In this document: positions 54,790 to 64,000 of the stretch, piece after piece
How positions within the stretch are numbered: the stretch's first letter is position 1
Layout: the number at the start of each line of letters is the position of its first letter
From: Micromonospora inyonensis
GTDB taxonomy: Bacteria > Actinomycetota > Actinomycetes > Mycobacteriales > Micromonosporaceae
Reading direction: 5' to 3'
Length of the DNA: 64,000 nt
Assembly (NCBI RefSeq): GCF_900091415.1
Contig: NZ_FMHU01000001.1
Coordinates: forward strand, 3,162,001-3,226,000
The notes under the pieces: generated by a model
Told to the model about the DNA's origin: nothing
The model's input: the letters and a program-made list of their open reading frames with translations, nothing else
The model's database searches: none
Position numbers and translations under genes: made by a program

Positions 54790-55635
54790 CTACCGTCCCT
54801 TCAGAAGTCGAACGAGTTGGTCGCGGCTGTCCGCCGGGCTGAGCGCGACGCTCCGCAGGTGTTCCATGATCTTGGTGCAGGTACGCAGCTCACCCGGACG
54901 GTCGAGGACCATCTGACCGGCCACCGTCTCCACCGAGGCGATGATCGGGTCCTCCGGGTCGGGGAACTCCAGGATGTGCAGGGAGCCCCGGGTGCCCCGG
55001 TGGTAACCGGCCGTCAGCGGGATGACCTGGACGGTGATGTTGGGTAGCTCGATCATCTTGAGCAGGTGGTCGAGCTGCGCCGCCATCACCGCCTGGTCAC
55101 CGACCGGGCGGAGCAGGGCCCCCTCGTCGATGATCGCGTCGAAGATGGGCGGCTCCGGCCCGGTCAGCCGCTGCTGCCGGTCCAACCGGGCCTTCACCCG
55201 CTGCTCGACCCCCTCGTCGGTGAGCGTGTGCGGGCCGCCCCGCATCACCGCCCGGATGTAGTCGGCGGTCTGGAGCAGGCCCGGCACCACGGACGGCTCG
55301 AAGTTGGCGATGGCGCTCGCCTCGGCCTCCAGGGCGATGAAGTCGATGGTCCGTTTGTCGAGGACGTACGAGTACGACACCCACCAGCCGGGTTTGCGGG
55401 CGTCCTTGGCCAGCGCGACGGCGGCGTCGACGTCCTCCGCGCCGACACCGTAGAGCGTGAGCAGCGCCCGGACGGTGGCCGGGCTGACCAGCGTCTGGGC
55501 GTTCTCGTAGCGGGACAGGGTGCTGCGGGTGCTGTTGATCTCGTCCGCTGCGGCCTCGAGGGTCAGGCCGGCCGCTTCCCGGTGGCTGCGCAGCGCGATG
55601 CCGAGCCGACGGGCCCGGGCGGTCTTCGGTGCCAT
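54790..55635 (-). CDS. XRE-family regulator with DUF5753 domain
   Basis: 281 residues from ATG 55635; an in-frame ATG at 55659 would add eight residues. An N-terminal helix-turn-helix ([54 protein letters not shown]) is followed by the DUF5753 domain ([82 protein letters not shown]). It is expected to repress or activate DUF397-linked genes. No strong ribosome-binding site precedes either start. Confidence 0.93.
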   Translation of the reverse strand: MAPKTARARRLGIALRSHREAAGLTLEAAADEINSTRSTLSRYENAQTLVSPATVRALLTLYGVGAEDVDAAVALAKDARKPGWWVSYSYVLDKRTIDFIALEAEASAIANFEPSVVPGLLQTADYIRAVMRGGPHTLTDEGVEQRVKARLDRQQRLTGPEPPIFDAIIDEGALLRPVGDQAVMAAQLDHLLKMIELPNITVQVIPLTAGYHRGTRGSLHILEFPDPEDPIIASVETVAGQMVLDRPGELRTCTKIMEHLRSVALSPADSRDQLVRLLKGR

Positions 55636-55785
55636 GCCCCGATCGTCGCACAGATCCATGGGAATACGTACATGAGAGAGGGGGGATGAGAGTTGCATTC
55701 ATGCTGTTCGAGGTGTCAGGCTGTCACCGAGTCCTCACCGCCGGTGGTCGTGGCGACGGTGGTGGTGAGCGACGGAGGGGAAATG

Positions 55786-55835
55786 AGACGCGTGGTGGTC
55801 GGGTTCCCACTCCCCCACCCGACCACCACGTGTCT
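55786..55835. promoter_or_regulatory. 20-bp-arm hairpin upstream of the small-gene cluster
   Basis: GAGACGCGTGGTGGTCGGGT pairs with ACCCGACCACCACGTGTCTC with one mismatch around a 10-12-nt loop. It lies between the divergent XRE gene and the small Cys-containing ORF, 32 bp before the latter, and could be a regulator site, RNA structure or attenuator; no U-tract. Confidence 0.5.
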
Positions 55836-55866
55836 CCCACCAGGGCGCACCGGAAGGGGATCGCCG

Positions 55867-56040
55867 ATGACCACCGGTTGCTGGCCTCGGGTGTCGCGTT
55901 GCCGCTGGTGCGCACGCCCGGTGCTGCGGGACAACGAGGGCACGTGGATCCACGCCGACCTCGCCTACGTCTGCCGGGACTCCTCCGGCGGCCTCGCGGC
56001 CACCACTGCCGAGCCCGAGCAGGTGCGCCGTGCGTCCTGA
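55867..56040 (+). CDS. Small Cys-containing protein
   Basis: 57 residues: four Cys near the start and middle ([20 protein letters not shown], then AYVCRD), an arrangement suggesting a small zinc-binding knuckle. AAGGGG lies 7 nt before the ATG. Similar tiny genes accompany XRE/DUF397 loci in actinomycetes. Its end overlaps the next ORF. Confidence 0.6.
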   Translation: MTTGCWPRVSRCRWCARPVLRDNEGTWIHADLAYVCRDSSGGLAATTAEPEQVRRAS

Positions 56041-56251
56041 CGCCGGGCGTCCGCGACCCCACTGCCGGCCCGGGCAGGGGAGTGCGCGACGCACCGGGAA
56101 GTGCCGGACGACGGGAGCGGCCGTCCGGTACGGCGTGCCGCGTCACGCGTGGGGGGGCGTGGCGCGGCACGCGCCGTTCGGCACCGGGGGGCCGACGTTG
56201 CCCCGGGTGTCGCCGGGCACGATGGGAACCGGCGGAGGTGGTCCCCGGTGA
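56030..56251 (+). CDS. Small basic hypothetical protein
   Basis: 73 residues from GTG 56030, overlapping the previous ORF by 11 bp and ending in a 4-nt overlap (GTGA) with the next, which is the main support. The product is Gly/Arg/Pro-rich ([22 protein letters not shown]...) with no domain; composition alone could produce such a frame. Confidence 0.4.
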   Translation: MRPDAGRPRPHCRPGQGSARRTGKCRTTGAAVRYGVPRHAWGGVARHAPFGTGGPTLPRVSPGTMGTGGGGPR

Positions 56252-56466
56252 CCCGGTTCCTGGTGGTGCTCACCGACGTCCGCCCGCTCGACGGCGTGCT
56301 CCGCAACGAGCGGACCATGCCGGAGCGGCGACGCCAGGTGGTCAGCGCGAGCAGCCGGGCCGCCGCCGACCGGATCGCCGCCGCCTTCATGGCGCTCGGT
56401 ATGGTCCGCGCCGGCCGGCAGCGGGTCAAGGTGATCGCCGTGGGACGCCGTTACGGCAGCTGCTGA
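56248..56466 (+). CDS. Small hypothetical protein
   Basis: 72 residues from GTG with GGAGGT 8 nt upstream. The sequence alternates as in a folded protein ([20 protein letters not shown], then [33 protein letters not shown]), with a likely beta-alpha-beta core. Not recognised. Third of a coupled row of tiny genes beside the XRE/DUF397 locus. Confidence 0.6.
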   Translation: MTRFLVVLTDVRPLDGVLRNERTMPERRRQVVSASSRAAADRIAAAFMALGMVRAGRQRVKVIAVGRRYGSC

Positions 56467-56519
56467 CCCGTCCCACGGTGCGCCCCGACCGCCCGAGCAC
56501 CGACTGCCGGGGCACCGGA

Positions 56520-57830
56520 TCAGAGCAGCCGGCGCCGCTTGAGGTAGGCGACCAGGTCGTCGTAGACGCCGCCCTCGTTGGCGAACATGGCGACGTTGCG
56601 AGCGGTCGCCAGCCACGGACGCGTCGAGGGCCGGACCTCCCTCAGCGCCCGGTCGAGGTCACCCTGCCCGATCATCCGCACCTCGCCCCGGCGTACCGAG
56701 TCGGCCATCGCGAACTCGGCGGCGGTCTCGCACAGGTGGGCCAGGTCCGCACCGGAGAAGTCCTCGGTCGCGGCCACCACCTTGCGCAGGTCGATCCCGG
56801 CGATCGGCCGGTCCCGCAGGTGGTACTCCAGGATCGCGCGGCGGGCTTCCGGATCCGGCGGCAGCACCAGCACCATCCGGTCCAGCCGCCCCGGCCGGCG
56901 CAGCGCCGGGTCCACGTCCCACGGCGTGTTCGTGGCGGCCAGCACGAAGACGCCCTCGTTGTCGCCCTCCATGCCGTCCAGCTCGGCCAGCAGCTGGTTG
57001 CCGACCGTCCGCATCGAACTGGAAGTGACCTTGGAGCGCTTGTGCCCGAGCGCGTCCACCTCGTCGAGGAAGAGCACGCAGGGGGCGTTGCGCCGGGCCG
57101 CCTGGAACAGCTCGTGCAGGTTCCGCTCCGAGTTGCCCATCCACATGTCCAGCACGTCCACGATGGACAGGGACAGGAACCTCGCCCCCATCTCGCCGGC
57201 GACCGCGCGGGCCAGGAACGTCTTGCCGCAGCCGGGTGGGCCGTAGAGCATGAGGCCGCCGCGCAGGCTCTTGCCGTACATCCGGCGCAGCTCGGGGTTG
57301 CGCAGCGGGCCGAGGAAGGCCAGCTCCAGCCGCTCCTTCACCGCCTCCATGCCGCCGACGTCGGCCAGCCGCACGGTCGAGGTCTCCACGTCGTAGACCC
57401 GGTCCGCCTCACCGGTCACCGGCTCGGGCTCGTCTCCCGACCGGACGAACCGGGGCGGTACGACGTCCGCCAGCTCCCGCTCGTACGCGGCGAGTGGATC
57501 GCCGGGGGAGTCCGGAGCCACGGCCGGACCAGGGGTGGCGCCTGCGCCCGGGGCGGCGGCTGCGCCCGGGGTGGTGCCTGCGCCCGGGGTGGTGCCTGCG
57601 CCCGGGGCGGCGGCTGCGCCCGGGGGGGTGCCCAGCGCCCGCTGCATCAGCGCCTGGGCACCGGTGTCGCCCGGGTCGCGGGTGAGTGCCTGTCCGAGGT
57701 GGGCGATCCCCTCCCCGGTGCGCCCGGCGTCGAGCAGCAGGCCGGCCAGGTGCAGGCGCAGCGGCAGGTCGTCCGGACGGGCGTCCACGGCGGCGGTGAG
57801 ACTGGCGATCAAGGAGTCGGCACTGGTCAC
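56520..57830 (-). CDS. TPR-AAA+ ATPase (Cdc48-like single ring)
   Basis: 436 residues from GTG with TACCCT 6 nt upstream (leaderless). A short TPR-like helical pair (about 1-60) is joined by a Gly/Ala/Pro repeat linker (about 65-100, [14 protein letters not shown]) to one AAA+ module: Walker [20 protein letters not shown] (about 200), Walker [13 protein letters not shown], second region of homology [22 protein letters not shown] and a C-terminal lid. Close in style to ATPases that remodel protein complexes; the substrate is unknown. The linker DNA is an 18-bp tandem repeat (57530-57640). Confidence 0.9.
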   Translation of the reverse strand: MTSADSLIASLTAAVDARPDDLPLRLHLAGLLLDAGRTGEGIAHLGQALTRDPGDTGAQALMQRALGTPPGAAAAPGAGTTPGAGTTPGAAAAPGAGATPGPAVAPDSPGDPLAAYERELADVVPPRFVRSGDEPEPVTGEADRVYDVETSTVRLADVGGMEAVKERLELAFLGPLRNPELRRMYGKSLRGGLMLYGPPGCGKTFLARAVAGEMGARFLSLSIVDVLDMWMGNSERNLHELFQAARRNAPCVLFLDEVDALGHKRSKVTSSSMRTVGNQLLAELDGMEGDNEGVFVLAATNTPWDVDPALRRPGRLDRMVLVLPPDPEARRAILEYHLRDRPIAGIDLRKVVAATEDFSGADLAHLCETAAEFAMADSVRRGEVRMIGQGDLDRALREVRPSTRPWLATARNVAMFANEGGVYDDLVAYLKRRRLL

Positions 57831-58037
57831 CAGGGCAGGGTAGTGCCCGCCGATCGACCTGTGCGTCCTCGACGGCGGCACCACGCACCGTATAGGACGG
57901 GTAGACCGGTTGCGGAGAGGATGGCGGCGGGTCCGGGTATCGGCACCGGCGCGTCGCCACGCACAGTAGGGTCGACCAGGCGAGCGCCGCCAGCGGGCTC
58001 GCGGGCCACCGCAGTCGCCGAACCGGAGATGAAGCCA

Positions 58038-59132
58038 GTGACCACCCCAGGCAAGACCCGCGTCGCCATCGTCTTCGGCGGCCGTAGCCCCGAACACGGC
58101 ATTTCCTGCGTGAGCGCGGGCAGTGTGCTCGGCGCGCTGGACCCGGACGAGTTCGAGGTGGTGCCGGTCGGGATCACCCGCGCCGGGCAGTGGGTGCTGG
58201 CCGACGGCGATCCGTCCCGCCTGGCGATCACCGACCGTCGGCTCCCGGAGATCACCTCGGCCACCGGGGCGGAGGTGGTGCTCCGCGCCGACCCGACCAG
58301 CAGCGGGCTGATGGTGCTCGACCCGACCGATGGGCCCCGGGCGTTGGCCGGGGTGGACGTGGTCTTCCCGGTCCTGCACGGCGCGTACGGGGAGGACGGC
58401 ACCATCCAGGGGCTGCTGGAGATGGCCGGCATCCCGTACGTCGGGGCGAACGTCTTCGCGTCCGCCGCCGCGATGGACAAGGAGTTCACCAAGAAGCTCT
58501 GCGCCGTCGAGGGCATCCCGGTCGGCCCGTACGCGGTGCTGCGCAGCGGCGCGACCCTGACCGAGGAGGAGAAGCAGCGCCTCGGCCTGCCCGTGTTCGT
58601 CAAGCCTTCCCGGGCCGGCTCGTCCTTCGGCATCAGCAAGGTCACCGACTGGTCCCAGCTCGACGCGGCCATCGCCGTAGCCCGCCAGATCGATTCGAAG
58701 GTGCTGGTCGAGGCGGCCGTCGTCGGCCGGGAGATCGAGTGCGGCGTGCTGGAGGGGGAGGCCGGCGGCGCGCCCGAGGCGTCCGTCCTGGCCGAGGTGC
58801 GGGTCGTCGGCGACCACGACTTCTACGACTTCGAGGCGAAGTACATCGACGCCGACTCCGCCTGCGAGTACGATATCCCGGCCGGGCTACCCGAGCACGT
58901 CACCCGACGGGTGCGCGAGTACGCCACCCGCGCCTTCACCGCCCTGGACTGCGCCGGCCTGGCCCGGGTCGACTTCTTCGTCACCCCGGAAATGGACGTC
59001 TACCTCAACGAGGTGAACACGATGCCGGGCTTCACCCCGTCGTCGATGTTTCCCCGGATGTGGGCCGCCTCCGGGCTGGAGTACCCGAAGCTGGTGAACC
59101 GGCTGATCCGTACCGCCCTGCGGCGCGCCTGA
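58038..59132 (+). CDS. ddl: D-alanine-D-alanine ligase
   Basis: 364 residues from GTG 58038, with GGAGA 9 nt upstream; ATG 58029 has its site too close. ATP-grasp fold with [26 protein letters not shown] at the start, [27 protein letters not shown] (about 110-136), [28 protein letters not shown] and the metal/ATP end [35 protein letters not shown]. It joins two D-Ala for peptidoglycan. The Tyr/Ser triad of vancomycin-sensitive Ddl appears intact; no D-lactate-type change is evident. Confidence 0.96.
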   Translation: MTTPGKTRVAIVFGGRSPEHGISCVSAGSVLGALDPDEFEVVPVGITRAGQWVLADGDPSRLAITDRRLPEITSATGAEVVLRADPTSSGLMVLDPTDGPRALAGVDVVFPVLHGAYGEDGTIQGLLEMAGIPYVGANVFASAAAMDKEFTKKLCAVEGIPVGPYAVLRSGATLTEEEKQRLGLPVFVKPSRAGSSFGISKVTDWSQLDAAIAVARQIDSKVLVEAAVVGREIECGVLEGEAGGAPEASVLAEVRVVGDHDFYDFEAKYIDADSACEYDIPAGLPEHVTRRVREYATRAFTALDCAGLARVDFFVTPEMDVYLNEVNTMPGFTPSSMFPRMWAASGLEYPKLVNRLIRTALRRA

Positions 59133-59252
59133 GCGCCCTCCGGCGACCGGGCCGGGGCGGACGATCCCGCTGGGGGGTCGCCCCGGACCGGGCCGGACGT
59201 GAACCCGCTGGGATGGCCCCCGGAGCGGGACCGGCCGCCCCGGCGGCGAACC

Positions 59253-59975
59253 TCAGCTCCGGCAACCGGACGGGACGGGGCCGGCGGTGAGGATGGAGGC
59301 GACGATCGCCTCCGAAATCGGGCTCACCCACTGCAACGGCTGCTCGTACCGCTTCGGCACGGTGACCCGGACCGCGGCCTCCCGGTCGACGGTGGTGAGC
59401 ACGGTGACGTCGCTCTGCTCGCTGGCGTGCCAGCAGACCTGCTCGACGACCCAGACCGTGTCGGTCGCGGGGATGGCCGGCTCGGGAACGCCACAGGACA
59501 CGGTGAGCGCCGGGTCGCCGTACGCCGCGTTCTGCTCGGGGCCGGCGGTGACCGGTCGCTGGGGCAGCTCCCGGACGGTCGACGGCAGCTTCGCCAGCAA
59601 CGCCCGGCAGACCGTGGCGGGGCGTTCGGCCAGCGGCTCGGCGGCCATCTGCACCGGGGTGGTGGCCTTCGGCCCGAGTGCCTGCACGGTCTCGCTCGGG
59701 CTCGGCGTGGCGGCCGGCTCGTCCGACGAGAGCGAGTTGAAGGTGAATCCGGCCACCGCCACGGTGACCGGCAGGGCGACCAGCGCGGCGACCAGGGCCG
59801 CGTTCCGGGTGGTCCGGTCCCAGCCGCCGCGCCGCTTCGCCGGGGCGGTGGCCTCGGCGCCGGTCGGCGTCGCGCGGTCCGGCTCCGCGCCGGTCTCCGC
59901 CGGGGCGGCCGGCGTCGCGCCGGTGTCCGCGGTGGTCTTCCCGGGGGCGGTGGGGGGAGTCTTCTCGTCGTCCAC
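59253..59975 (-). CDS. DUF3515 membrane protein
   Basis: 240 residues. A Thr/Ala/Pro-rich cytoplasmic N-terminus (about 1-48) precedes one transmembrane helix (AALVALPVTVAVAGFTF, about 60-78) and an extracytoplasmic domain (CRALLAKLPSTVRELPQRPV ... TVSCGVPEPAIPATDTVWVVEQVCWHA), the DUF3515 pattern with conserved Cys. Usually encoded between ddl and thiL in actinomycetes. Its GTG follows directly after the TAA of the Lrp-like gene, so the two are cotranslated. Function unknown. Confidence 0.9.
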   Translation of the reverse strand: MDDEKTPPTAPGKTTADTGATPAAPAETGAEPDRATPTGAEATAPAKRRGGWDRTTRNAALVAALVALPVTVAVAGFTFNSLSSDEPAATPSPSETVQALGPKATTPVQMAAEPLAERPATVCRALLAKLPSTVRELPQRPVTAGPEQNAAYGDPALTVSCGVPEPAIPATDTVWVVEQVCWHASEQSDVTVLTTVDREAAVRVTVPKRYEQPLQWVSPISEAIVASILTAGPVPSGCRS

Positions 59976-60209
59976 TTACAGTCGCACCACCGAACAGGTC
60001 AGGGTGCGGGTGATGCCGGGCACCATCTGCACCTTGCTGACAATCAGTTTGCCGAGTTCATCGACGTTGTTCGCCTCGGTGAGCACCACCACGTCGTACG
60101 GCCCGGTGACGGCGTCGACCTGTACGACACCGGCAATCTCGGCGATCACACCGGCCACGTCACGCGCCCGGCCGACCTCCGTCTGGATGAGGATGTACGC
60201 CTGTACCAC
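59976..60209 (-). CDS. Stand-alone Lrp/AsnC ligand-binding domain protein
   Basis: 77 residues from GTG with GGAGGTCGA upstream. It is a complete RAM/AsnC ligand domain (VQAYILIQTEVGRARDVAGVIAEI, PYDVVVLTEANNVDELGKLIV, VPGITRTLTCSVVRL) without any DNA-binding part. Such proteins form dimers of alpha-beta sandwiches that bind amino acids and may modulate full-length Lrp regulators. Confidence 0.9.
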   Translation of the reverse strand: MVQAYILIQTEVGRARDVAGVIAEIAGVVQVDAVTGPYDVVVLTEANNVDELGKLIVSKVQMVPGITRTLTCSVVRL

Positions 60210-60304
60210 GACTCGACCTCCGTCCGGCGCCACCAGGGGCGGCCCGAGGAGTGAAACTACCCTACCCACCAGGTCCGACCCCGATCGGTGGTCAAGGAGA
60301 AGCG

Positions 60305-61294
60305 GTGAGCGAGCACAGCGGCGCGGAGCGCAGCAACGGTGACGCCGGAAACGACAGGAGCGTCGTGGGCAGCGGAGAGTTCGGGCTGATCGACCGGGTG
60401 ACCGCCCGGCTGCCGTACGGGTCGGCCTGCCTGCTCGGCCCGGGCGACGACGCGGCACTGGTGGCGGCCCCGGACCGCCGGGTGGTCGCCTCCACCGACG
60501 TGCTGGTGGAGGGGCGGCACTTCCGGCGGGACTGGTCCAGCGCGGTGGACGTCGGGCACCGGGCGGCGGCGGCGAATCTCGCCGACATCGCGGCCATGGG
60601 CGCCACACCGACCGCCCTGCTGGTCGCCCTCTGCCTGCCGCCGGGGCTCGACGTGGCCTGGGCGGAGGGGCTCGCCGACGGGTTGGCCGCCGAGGCCGGT
60701 CGGGTCGGGGCGGGCGTGGTCGGCGGCGACATGTCCGCGAGCCCGACACTGACCGTCGCGGTGACCGCCCTCGGCGACCTCGGGGGCCGTCCCCCGGTGC
60801 TCCGCTCCGGTGCCCGCCCCGGCGACGTGCTCGCCCTGGCCGGGCGGATCGGGTACGCGGCGGCCGGGTACACCGTGCTGTCCCGGGGGTTCCGGACGCC
60901 CAAGCTGCTGGTCGAGGCGTACCGGCGACCGGAGGTGCCGTACCCGGCCGGGCCGTACGCCGCCCGCCTCGGCGCCACCGCCATGATCGACGTCTCGGAC
61001 GGGCTGCTGGCCGACCTCGGGCACGTGGCCCGGGCCAGCGGGGTCGCCGTCGACGTCCGGCGCGACGCCTTCGAGGTGCCCCGGCAGATGGCCGACGCCG
61101 CCCAGGCGCTCGGCGTCGATCCGTACACCTGGATCCTCGGGGGCGGCGACGACCACGCCCTGGCTGCGACCTTCCCCCCGGCGGTGGTGCTGCCGCCGCC
61201 CTGGCGGGTGGTCGGCCGGGTGGCCGAGGGGAGCGGGGTGACCGTCGACGGCGAACCCTGGGACGGCCCGGCCGGCTGGGACCACTTCCGCTGA
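60305..61294 (+). CDS. thiL: Thiamine-monophosphate kinase
   Basis: 329 residues from GTG with AAGGAG 6 nt upstream. It phosphorylates thiamine monophosphate to the pyrophosphate. Seen: GPGDDAALVA (about 42-51), STDVLVEGRHFRRDWSS (metal-binding Asp), HRAAAANLADIAAMGATPTALLVAL, VVGGDMSASPTLTVAVTALG, MIDVSDGLLADLGH and GGDDHALA. The first ~25 residues are an extra Ser/Glu-rich stretch. Palindrome copy 4 follows 25 bp after the stop. Confidence 0.95.
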   Translation: MSEHSGAERSNGDAGNDRSVVGSGEFGLIDRVTARLPYGSACLLGPGDDAALVAAPDRRVVASTDVLVEGRHFRRDWSSAVDVGHRAAAANLADIAAMGATPTALLVALCLPPGLDVAWAEGLADGLAAEAGRVGAGVVGGDMSASPTLTVAVTALGDLGGRPPVLRSGARPGDVLALAGRIGYAAAGYTVLSRGFRTPKLLVEAYRRPEVPYPAGPYAARLGATAMIDVSDGLLADLGHVARASGVAVDVRRDAFEVPRQMADAAQALGVDPYTWILGGGDDHALAATFPPAVVLPPPWRVVGRVAEGSGVTVDGEPWDGPAGWDHFR

Positions 61295-61318
61295 TTCGGT
61301 GCCGCCGCCCCCGCCGGA

Positions 61319-61374
61319 TGTTTGGAGGGGTCCCCTGCTACCGGATTTTGTGTAGCAGGGGACCCCTGCAAACA
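61319..61374 (+). repeat. 56-bp palindromic element, copy 4
   Basis: Ungapped match to the family; arms TGTTTGGAGGGG / CCCCTGCAAACA and inner CTGCTA / TAGCAG pair well. Inner position 19/38 is G-C here but C-G in copy 2, a compensated change. Lies between thiL and a GNAT gene, about 130 bp before the latter. Confidence 0.9.
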
Positions 61375-61504
61375 TCGCGCCCGGCCCGGCCCGGCCCGAT
61401 CCGCCCGCCCGCTGGGTCGAGTCGACTCGACCGGGCAGTGACGTACGACAAGGTCGGGGCCGGGCGGCCCCGGTCCGGGCCGATGCCGGTCGTACCCTTC
61501 GGGG

Positions 61505-61972
61505 GTGAGCGACATCGAGATCCGCGTGCTGCGTTTCGACTCCGAGGTGGCGCAGCGGTTGGTGCGGGCTACCATGGCCGACCTGGGCACCCGGTACGGC
61601 GGCAGTGGCGACGAGACCCCCGTCGACGCCACCGAGTTCGAACCGCCGGACGGCACGTTCCTGGTGGCGTACCTCGACGGGGAGCCGGTCGGCTGCGGGG
61701 GCTGGCGCAGCCACGGCGACACCGGCGAGGTGGCGGAGGTGAAGCGGATGTACACCGCCCCGGCGGCCCGGGGCCGGGGAGTGGCCCGGGCGGTGCTGGC
61801 GGCGGTGGAGCGCTCGGCGCGGGAGCGGGGCCGCAAGCGGATCGTCCTGGAGTGCGGGGACCGGCAGCCCGAGGCGATCGCCATGTACGAGGCGGCCGGC
61901 TACGAGCGGATCCCCAACTTCGGCTACTACCGGGACGCGCCGGGCTGCGTCTCCTTCGGCCGCACCCTCTGA
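61505..61972 (+). CDS. GNAT-family N-acetyltransferase
   Basis: 155 residues from GTG, TACCCT 6 nt upstream (leaderless). Acetyl-CoA-binding loop VKRMYTAPAARGRGVARAVL (RGxGxA, about 80-99) and motif B EAIAMYEAAGYERIPNFGYYRDAPG are intact. The substrate is unknown. Confidence 0.9.
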   Translation: MSDIEIRVLRFDSEVAQRLVRATMADLGTRYGGSGDETPVDATEFEPPDGTFLVAYLDGEPVGCGGWRSHGDTGEVAEVKRMYTAPAARGRGVARAVLAAVERSARERGRKRIVLECGDRQPEAIAMYEAAGYERIPNFGYYRDAPGCVSFGRTL

Positions 61973-62078
61973 CGCCTCCGAGTCGTCGCCGGCCGCACCC
62001 GACAGCCGTCGTCGGTGTCGTCCGCCTGGGGGCGGCCACTTCGGGCGTCTGCCGGCGCAGGGCGGCGCCCGACCGGGG

Positions 62079-63332
62079 TCAGGTCACCGTGAAGCGGACC
62101 AGCCCGGCCGCCCGCCGCGCGGCGTTCCCCGCCTCGGCCGGGTCGGCACCCCAGGCCAGCACGTAACCGCTGCGCTGCCGGGAGGAGACCACCTCGGCCA
62201 CCCGGTCGCCGACGCCCACGTCGAGGCGCAGGTCGAGTACGCCGGGCACCCGGCCGGCCGGGCGGACGCCCTCGATCGCGGTGACGGTGCCCGCCGGGGC
62301 GAGCAGGAACTCCACCGCCGCCGCCCCGCCCGCCCCGGCCGGCAGCACCGGGCGTTCCCCGCGGAGCACCCGCAGGTACGCCTCGACGAACGACGCCTCG
62401 TAGGCGACCGTGATCAGCGCGGCGATCAGGTCGCCGGGGAGACGGGCGGCGCACTCCACCAGGGTCGGCACCCCGTCGTCGAGGATCCACTCGCTGTGCA
62501 GCACGCCGGTGCGGAAGCCGGCGGCGCGGGCCAGGCGGCCGGCCACGTCGAGCAGGGCACGGCGGTGCGTCCCGGGTAGTGCGGACGGGACGGTGTGCCC
62601 GATCTCGACCGGGTACCGGCCGGGCCGAACCCGTTTGTCGGTGACGTTGCCGAAGATCACCTCGCCCCCGGCCACGAGCAGTTCGACGCTGTGCTCGGAA
62701 CCGGTCAGGGCCGCCTCGACCAGCACCTCGGTGGGCACGGCGGCCTCGTCGGGGGAACCGGGCGGGTCGACCGTGGCCGCCCAGGCGGGGGCGACGGCGT
62801 CCGGGCCGTCGAGGAGTTGCACCCCGAGGCTGCCGGCGCGTCGGGTCGGCTTGAGCACACACCGCCCGCCCGACCGCCGGGCGAACGCCTCCGCCTCGCC
62901 CGGAGTGCGGACCAGCGCGTACGCCGGGTTGGGCAGGCCGTGGCCGGCGGCGAGCCGCCGCAGCCGGTGCTTGTCGGTGAAGGTCTGGGCGGCGGCCTCC
63001 CCGGCGCCGGGCAGGTTGAGCCGTTCGGCCAACCGCGCGGCGGCGGTGACCGCGTACTCCACGCCGGGCATGACCAGCCGGGCGGCGGCGAGTGTCGGCT
63101 CGGCCGCCAGGAGCGCGTCGACGTCGAGCCCGTCCGGCTGGTACGCCGCCGGCACCACCCGGGAGACGAACGGCAGCCCGGCCAGCGCCTCGTGCAGGTC
63201 ACGGCGACGGATCAGCTCGGGATCCTCGACGATCATCACACTGCCGGCGGGGAGCAGTTCGTCCAGCACGCCGAGCAGACCGGGTGGCACCCCGACGATG
63301 ATCATCTCGTCTCGGGCGAGGCTCAGCGCCAC
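62079..63332 (-). CDS. ATP-grasp ligase-like protein
   Basis: 417 residues from GTG with GGAGG 8 nt upstream. An N-terminal Rossmann-like part (MIIVGVPPGLLGVLDELL) is followed by an ATP-grasp core: [95 protein letters not shown]. It resembles the L-amino-acid ligase/carbamoyl-phosphate-synthase-like group that joins a carboxylate to an amine. Substrates are not predictable. Confidence 0.87.
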   Translation of the reverse strand: MALSLARDEMIIVGVPPGLLGVLDELLPAGSVMIVEDPELIRRRDLHEALAGLPFVSRVVPAAYQPDGLDVDALLAAEPTLAAARLVMPGVEYAVTAAARLAERLNLPGAGEAAAQTFTDKHRLRRLAAGHGLPNPAYALVRTPGEAEAFARRSGGRCVLKPTRRAGSLGVQLLDGPDAVAPAWAATVDPPGSPDEAAVPTEVLVEAALTGSEHSVELLVAGGEVIFGNVTDKRVRPGRYPVEIGHTVPSALPGTHRRALLDVAGRLARAAGFRTGVLHSEWILDDGVPTLVECAARLPGDLIAALITVAYEASFVEAYLRVLRGERPVLPAGAGGAAAVEFLLAPAGTVTAIEGVRPAGRVPGVLDLRLDVGVGDRVAEVVSSRQRSGYVLAWGADPAEAGNAARRAAGLVRFTVT

Positions 63333-63458
63333 GGGGCGGCCCTCCGAATGTGTTCGGTACGCGGGGAGTCGGTCCCGCGCGGGGCGGGAGGGCGCTGGCC
63401 GCGATCCCGTGGGAGCGCGGAGATCGGGCCGACCGGGGGCCGTGACCCTACACGACAG

Positions 63459-63487
63459 TGCCGGCGGACCACGGGGGTCCGCCGGCA
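63459..63487 (-). terminator. Terminator hairpin after rpmB
   Basis: Perfect 12-bp arms TGCCGGCGGACC / GGTCCGCCGGCA with a 5-nt loop, 31 bp past the rpmB stop. Confidence 0.75.
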
Positions 63488-63517
63488 GTGACGACGGTGG
63501 GGCGCGGTGTTACCGCG

Positions 63518-63709
63518 TCAGGCGCGGGTGACCTTGCCGGCCTTGATGCACGAGGTGCAGACCTTGAGCTTCTTGGTGTTGCCGCCACCGGCCGGGGTAC
63601 GCACCGACTGGATGTTCGGGTTCCAGCGGCGGTTGGTCCGCCGGTGCGAGTGGGACACGTTGTGGCCGAAGCCCGGCCCCTTGCCACAGACGTCGCACAC
63701 GCTAGCCAC
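63518..63709 (-). CDS. rpmB: 50S ribosomal protein L28
   Basis: 63 residues, ribosome-binding site AGGAG 6 nt before the GTG. CDVCGKG at the N-terminus and CTSC at 51-54 give the four-Cys zinc-binding (C+) form; many actinomycetes also carry a zinc-free paralogue used under zinc limitation. [18 protein letters not shown] is the conserved L28 core. Confidence 0.97.
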   Translation of the reverse strand: MASVCDVCGKGPGFGHNVSHSHRRTNRRWNPNIQSVRTPAGGGNTKKLKVCTSCIKAGKVTRA

Positions 63710-63922
63710 GGGATACTCCTGGGATTTGTTCGTTCACGAGGGTCGCCGGCAGGTGCTGCCCGGGCAACCTGGTCAGGTTACCCGATGCCCCCGCACACCA
63801 GCCAACCGGCTCCCGACCGGACCGCCGCGACGGGCCGGAGCCGGTTGGCGAACCCCGGCGCGCACCGGGTCGGCGACGATGATGCCCGGCGGCTGTCGGT
63901 GTCCGCCAGTAGGCTTTCGGCC

Positions 63923-64000
63923 GTGCTGGAGACCCTGGACGCGGTAGCGGTGCGCCGCTGGTGTGCCACCGGGCTCGCGGCGCTGCGCCGCCACCAGGGC
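63923..64000 (+). CDS. DAK2-domain protein, N-terminus only (cut by window edge)
   Basis: 26 codons from GTG 63923, MLETLDAVAVRRWCATGLAALRRHQG, matching the start of the DAK2/DhaL-domain protein that is usually divergent from rpmB in actinomycetes. TAGGCT lies 7 nt upstream, so the message is probably leaderless. The 213-bp divergent interval holds both promoters and no other gene. Confidence 0.8.
   Translation, partial: MLETLDAVAVRRWCATGLAALRRHQG

Overview
The window is very GC-rich, densely coded DNA with many GTG starts and start codons that sit 6-7 nt after a TANNNT-type -10 box. Its content (a deazaflavin/F420 gene, HU with a long Lys/Ala tail, XRE-DUF5753/DUF397 pairs, SCO55xx-like gene order) points to an actinobacterium, most likely a Micromonosporaceae (Micromonospora-like) chromosome. 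The genus is an inference from remembered synteny, not from a search.

Region by region. (1) 1-8375: the 3' half of a type 2 BREX (phage growth limitation) defence operon, pglY (cut by the window edge), pglZ, brxD and brxHI, each overlapping the next by 1-4 nt. (2) 8376-31100: a dioxygenase, a LysR remnant, ilvD, a GGDEF/EAL protein, then a branched-chain amino acid and serine block (ilvB-ilvN-ilvC, serA, leuB, ilvE, cimA) with ApbE, a tyrosine phosphatase, a PRC-barrel protein and ahpC-ahpD between. ilvB and cimA each follow a short leader ORF, a hairpin and an intrinsic terminator, which is the layout of ribosome-mediated attenuators. (3) 31100-40200: a secreted protein, a MoxR-DUF58-VWA operon, a trypsin-like protease, ArfB, a truncated acetyltransferase, a DNA glycosylase-family protein, a membrane protein and an FAH-family hydrolase. 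(4) 40298-43806: tRNA-Gln and two identical tRNA-Glu genes, then an IclR regulator divergent from leuC-leuD with overlapping leaderless promoters. (5) 43921-50512: HU, a polyphosphate module (NUDIX/phosphatase, CYTH-CHAD, PPK1 with a PHO-box-like promoter) and CofC fused to a small cold-shock-like domain. (6) 50637-64000: plsC-gpsA, a PLP enzyme, a methyltransferase, an XRE/DUF397 locus with three overlapping tiny genes, a TPR-AAA ATPase, ddl, DUF3515, a stand-alone Lrp ligand domain, thiL, GNAT, an ATP-grasp protein, rpmB and the start of a DAK-domain gene.

The most unusual signal is a 56-bp palindromic element present four times (9769, 23697, 37018, 61319). The copies align without gaps and show compensatory changes between arms. 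Two of them abut truncated genes, and one supplies a new C-terminus to a neighbouring protein. A different hairpin (54525) sits exactly at the break of a TetR fragment. I found no CRISPR array, transposase, integrase or phage structural gene.
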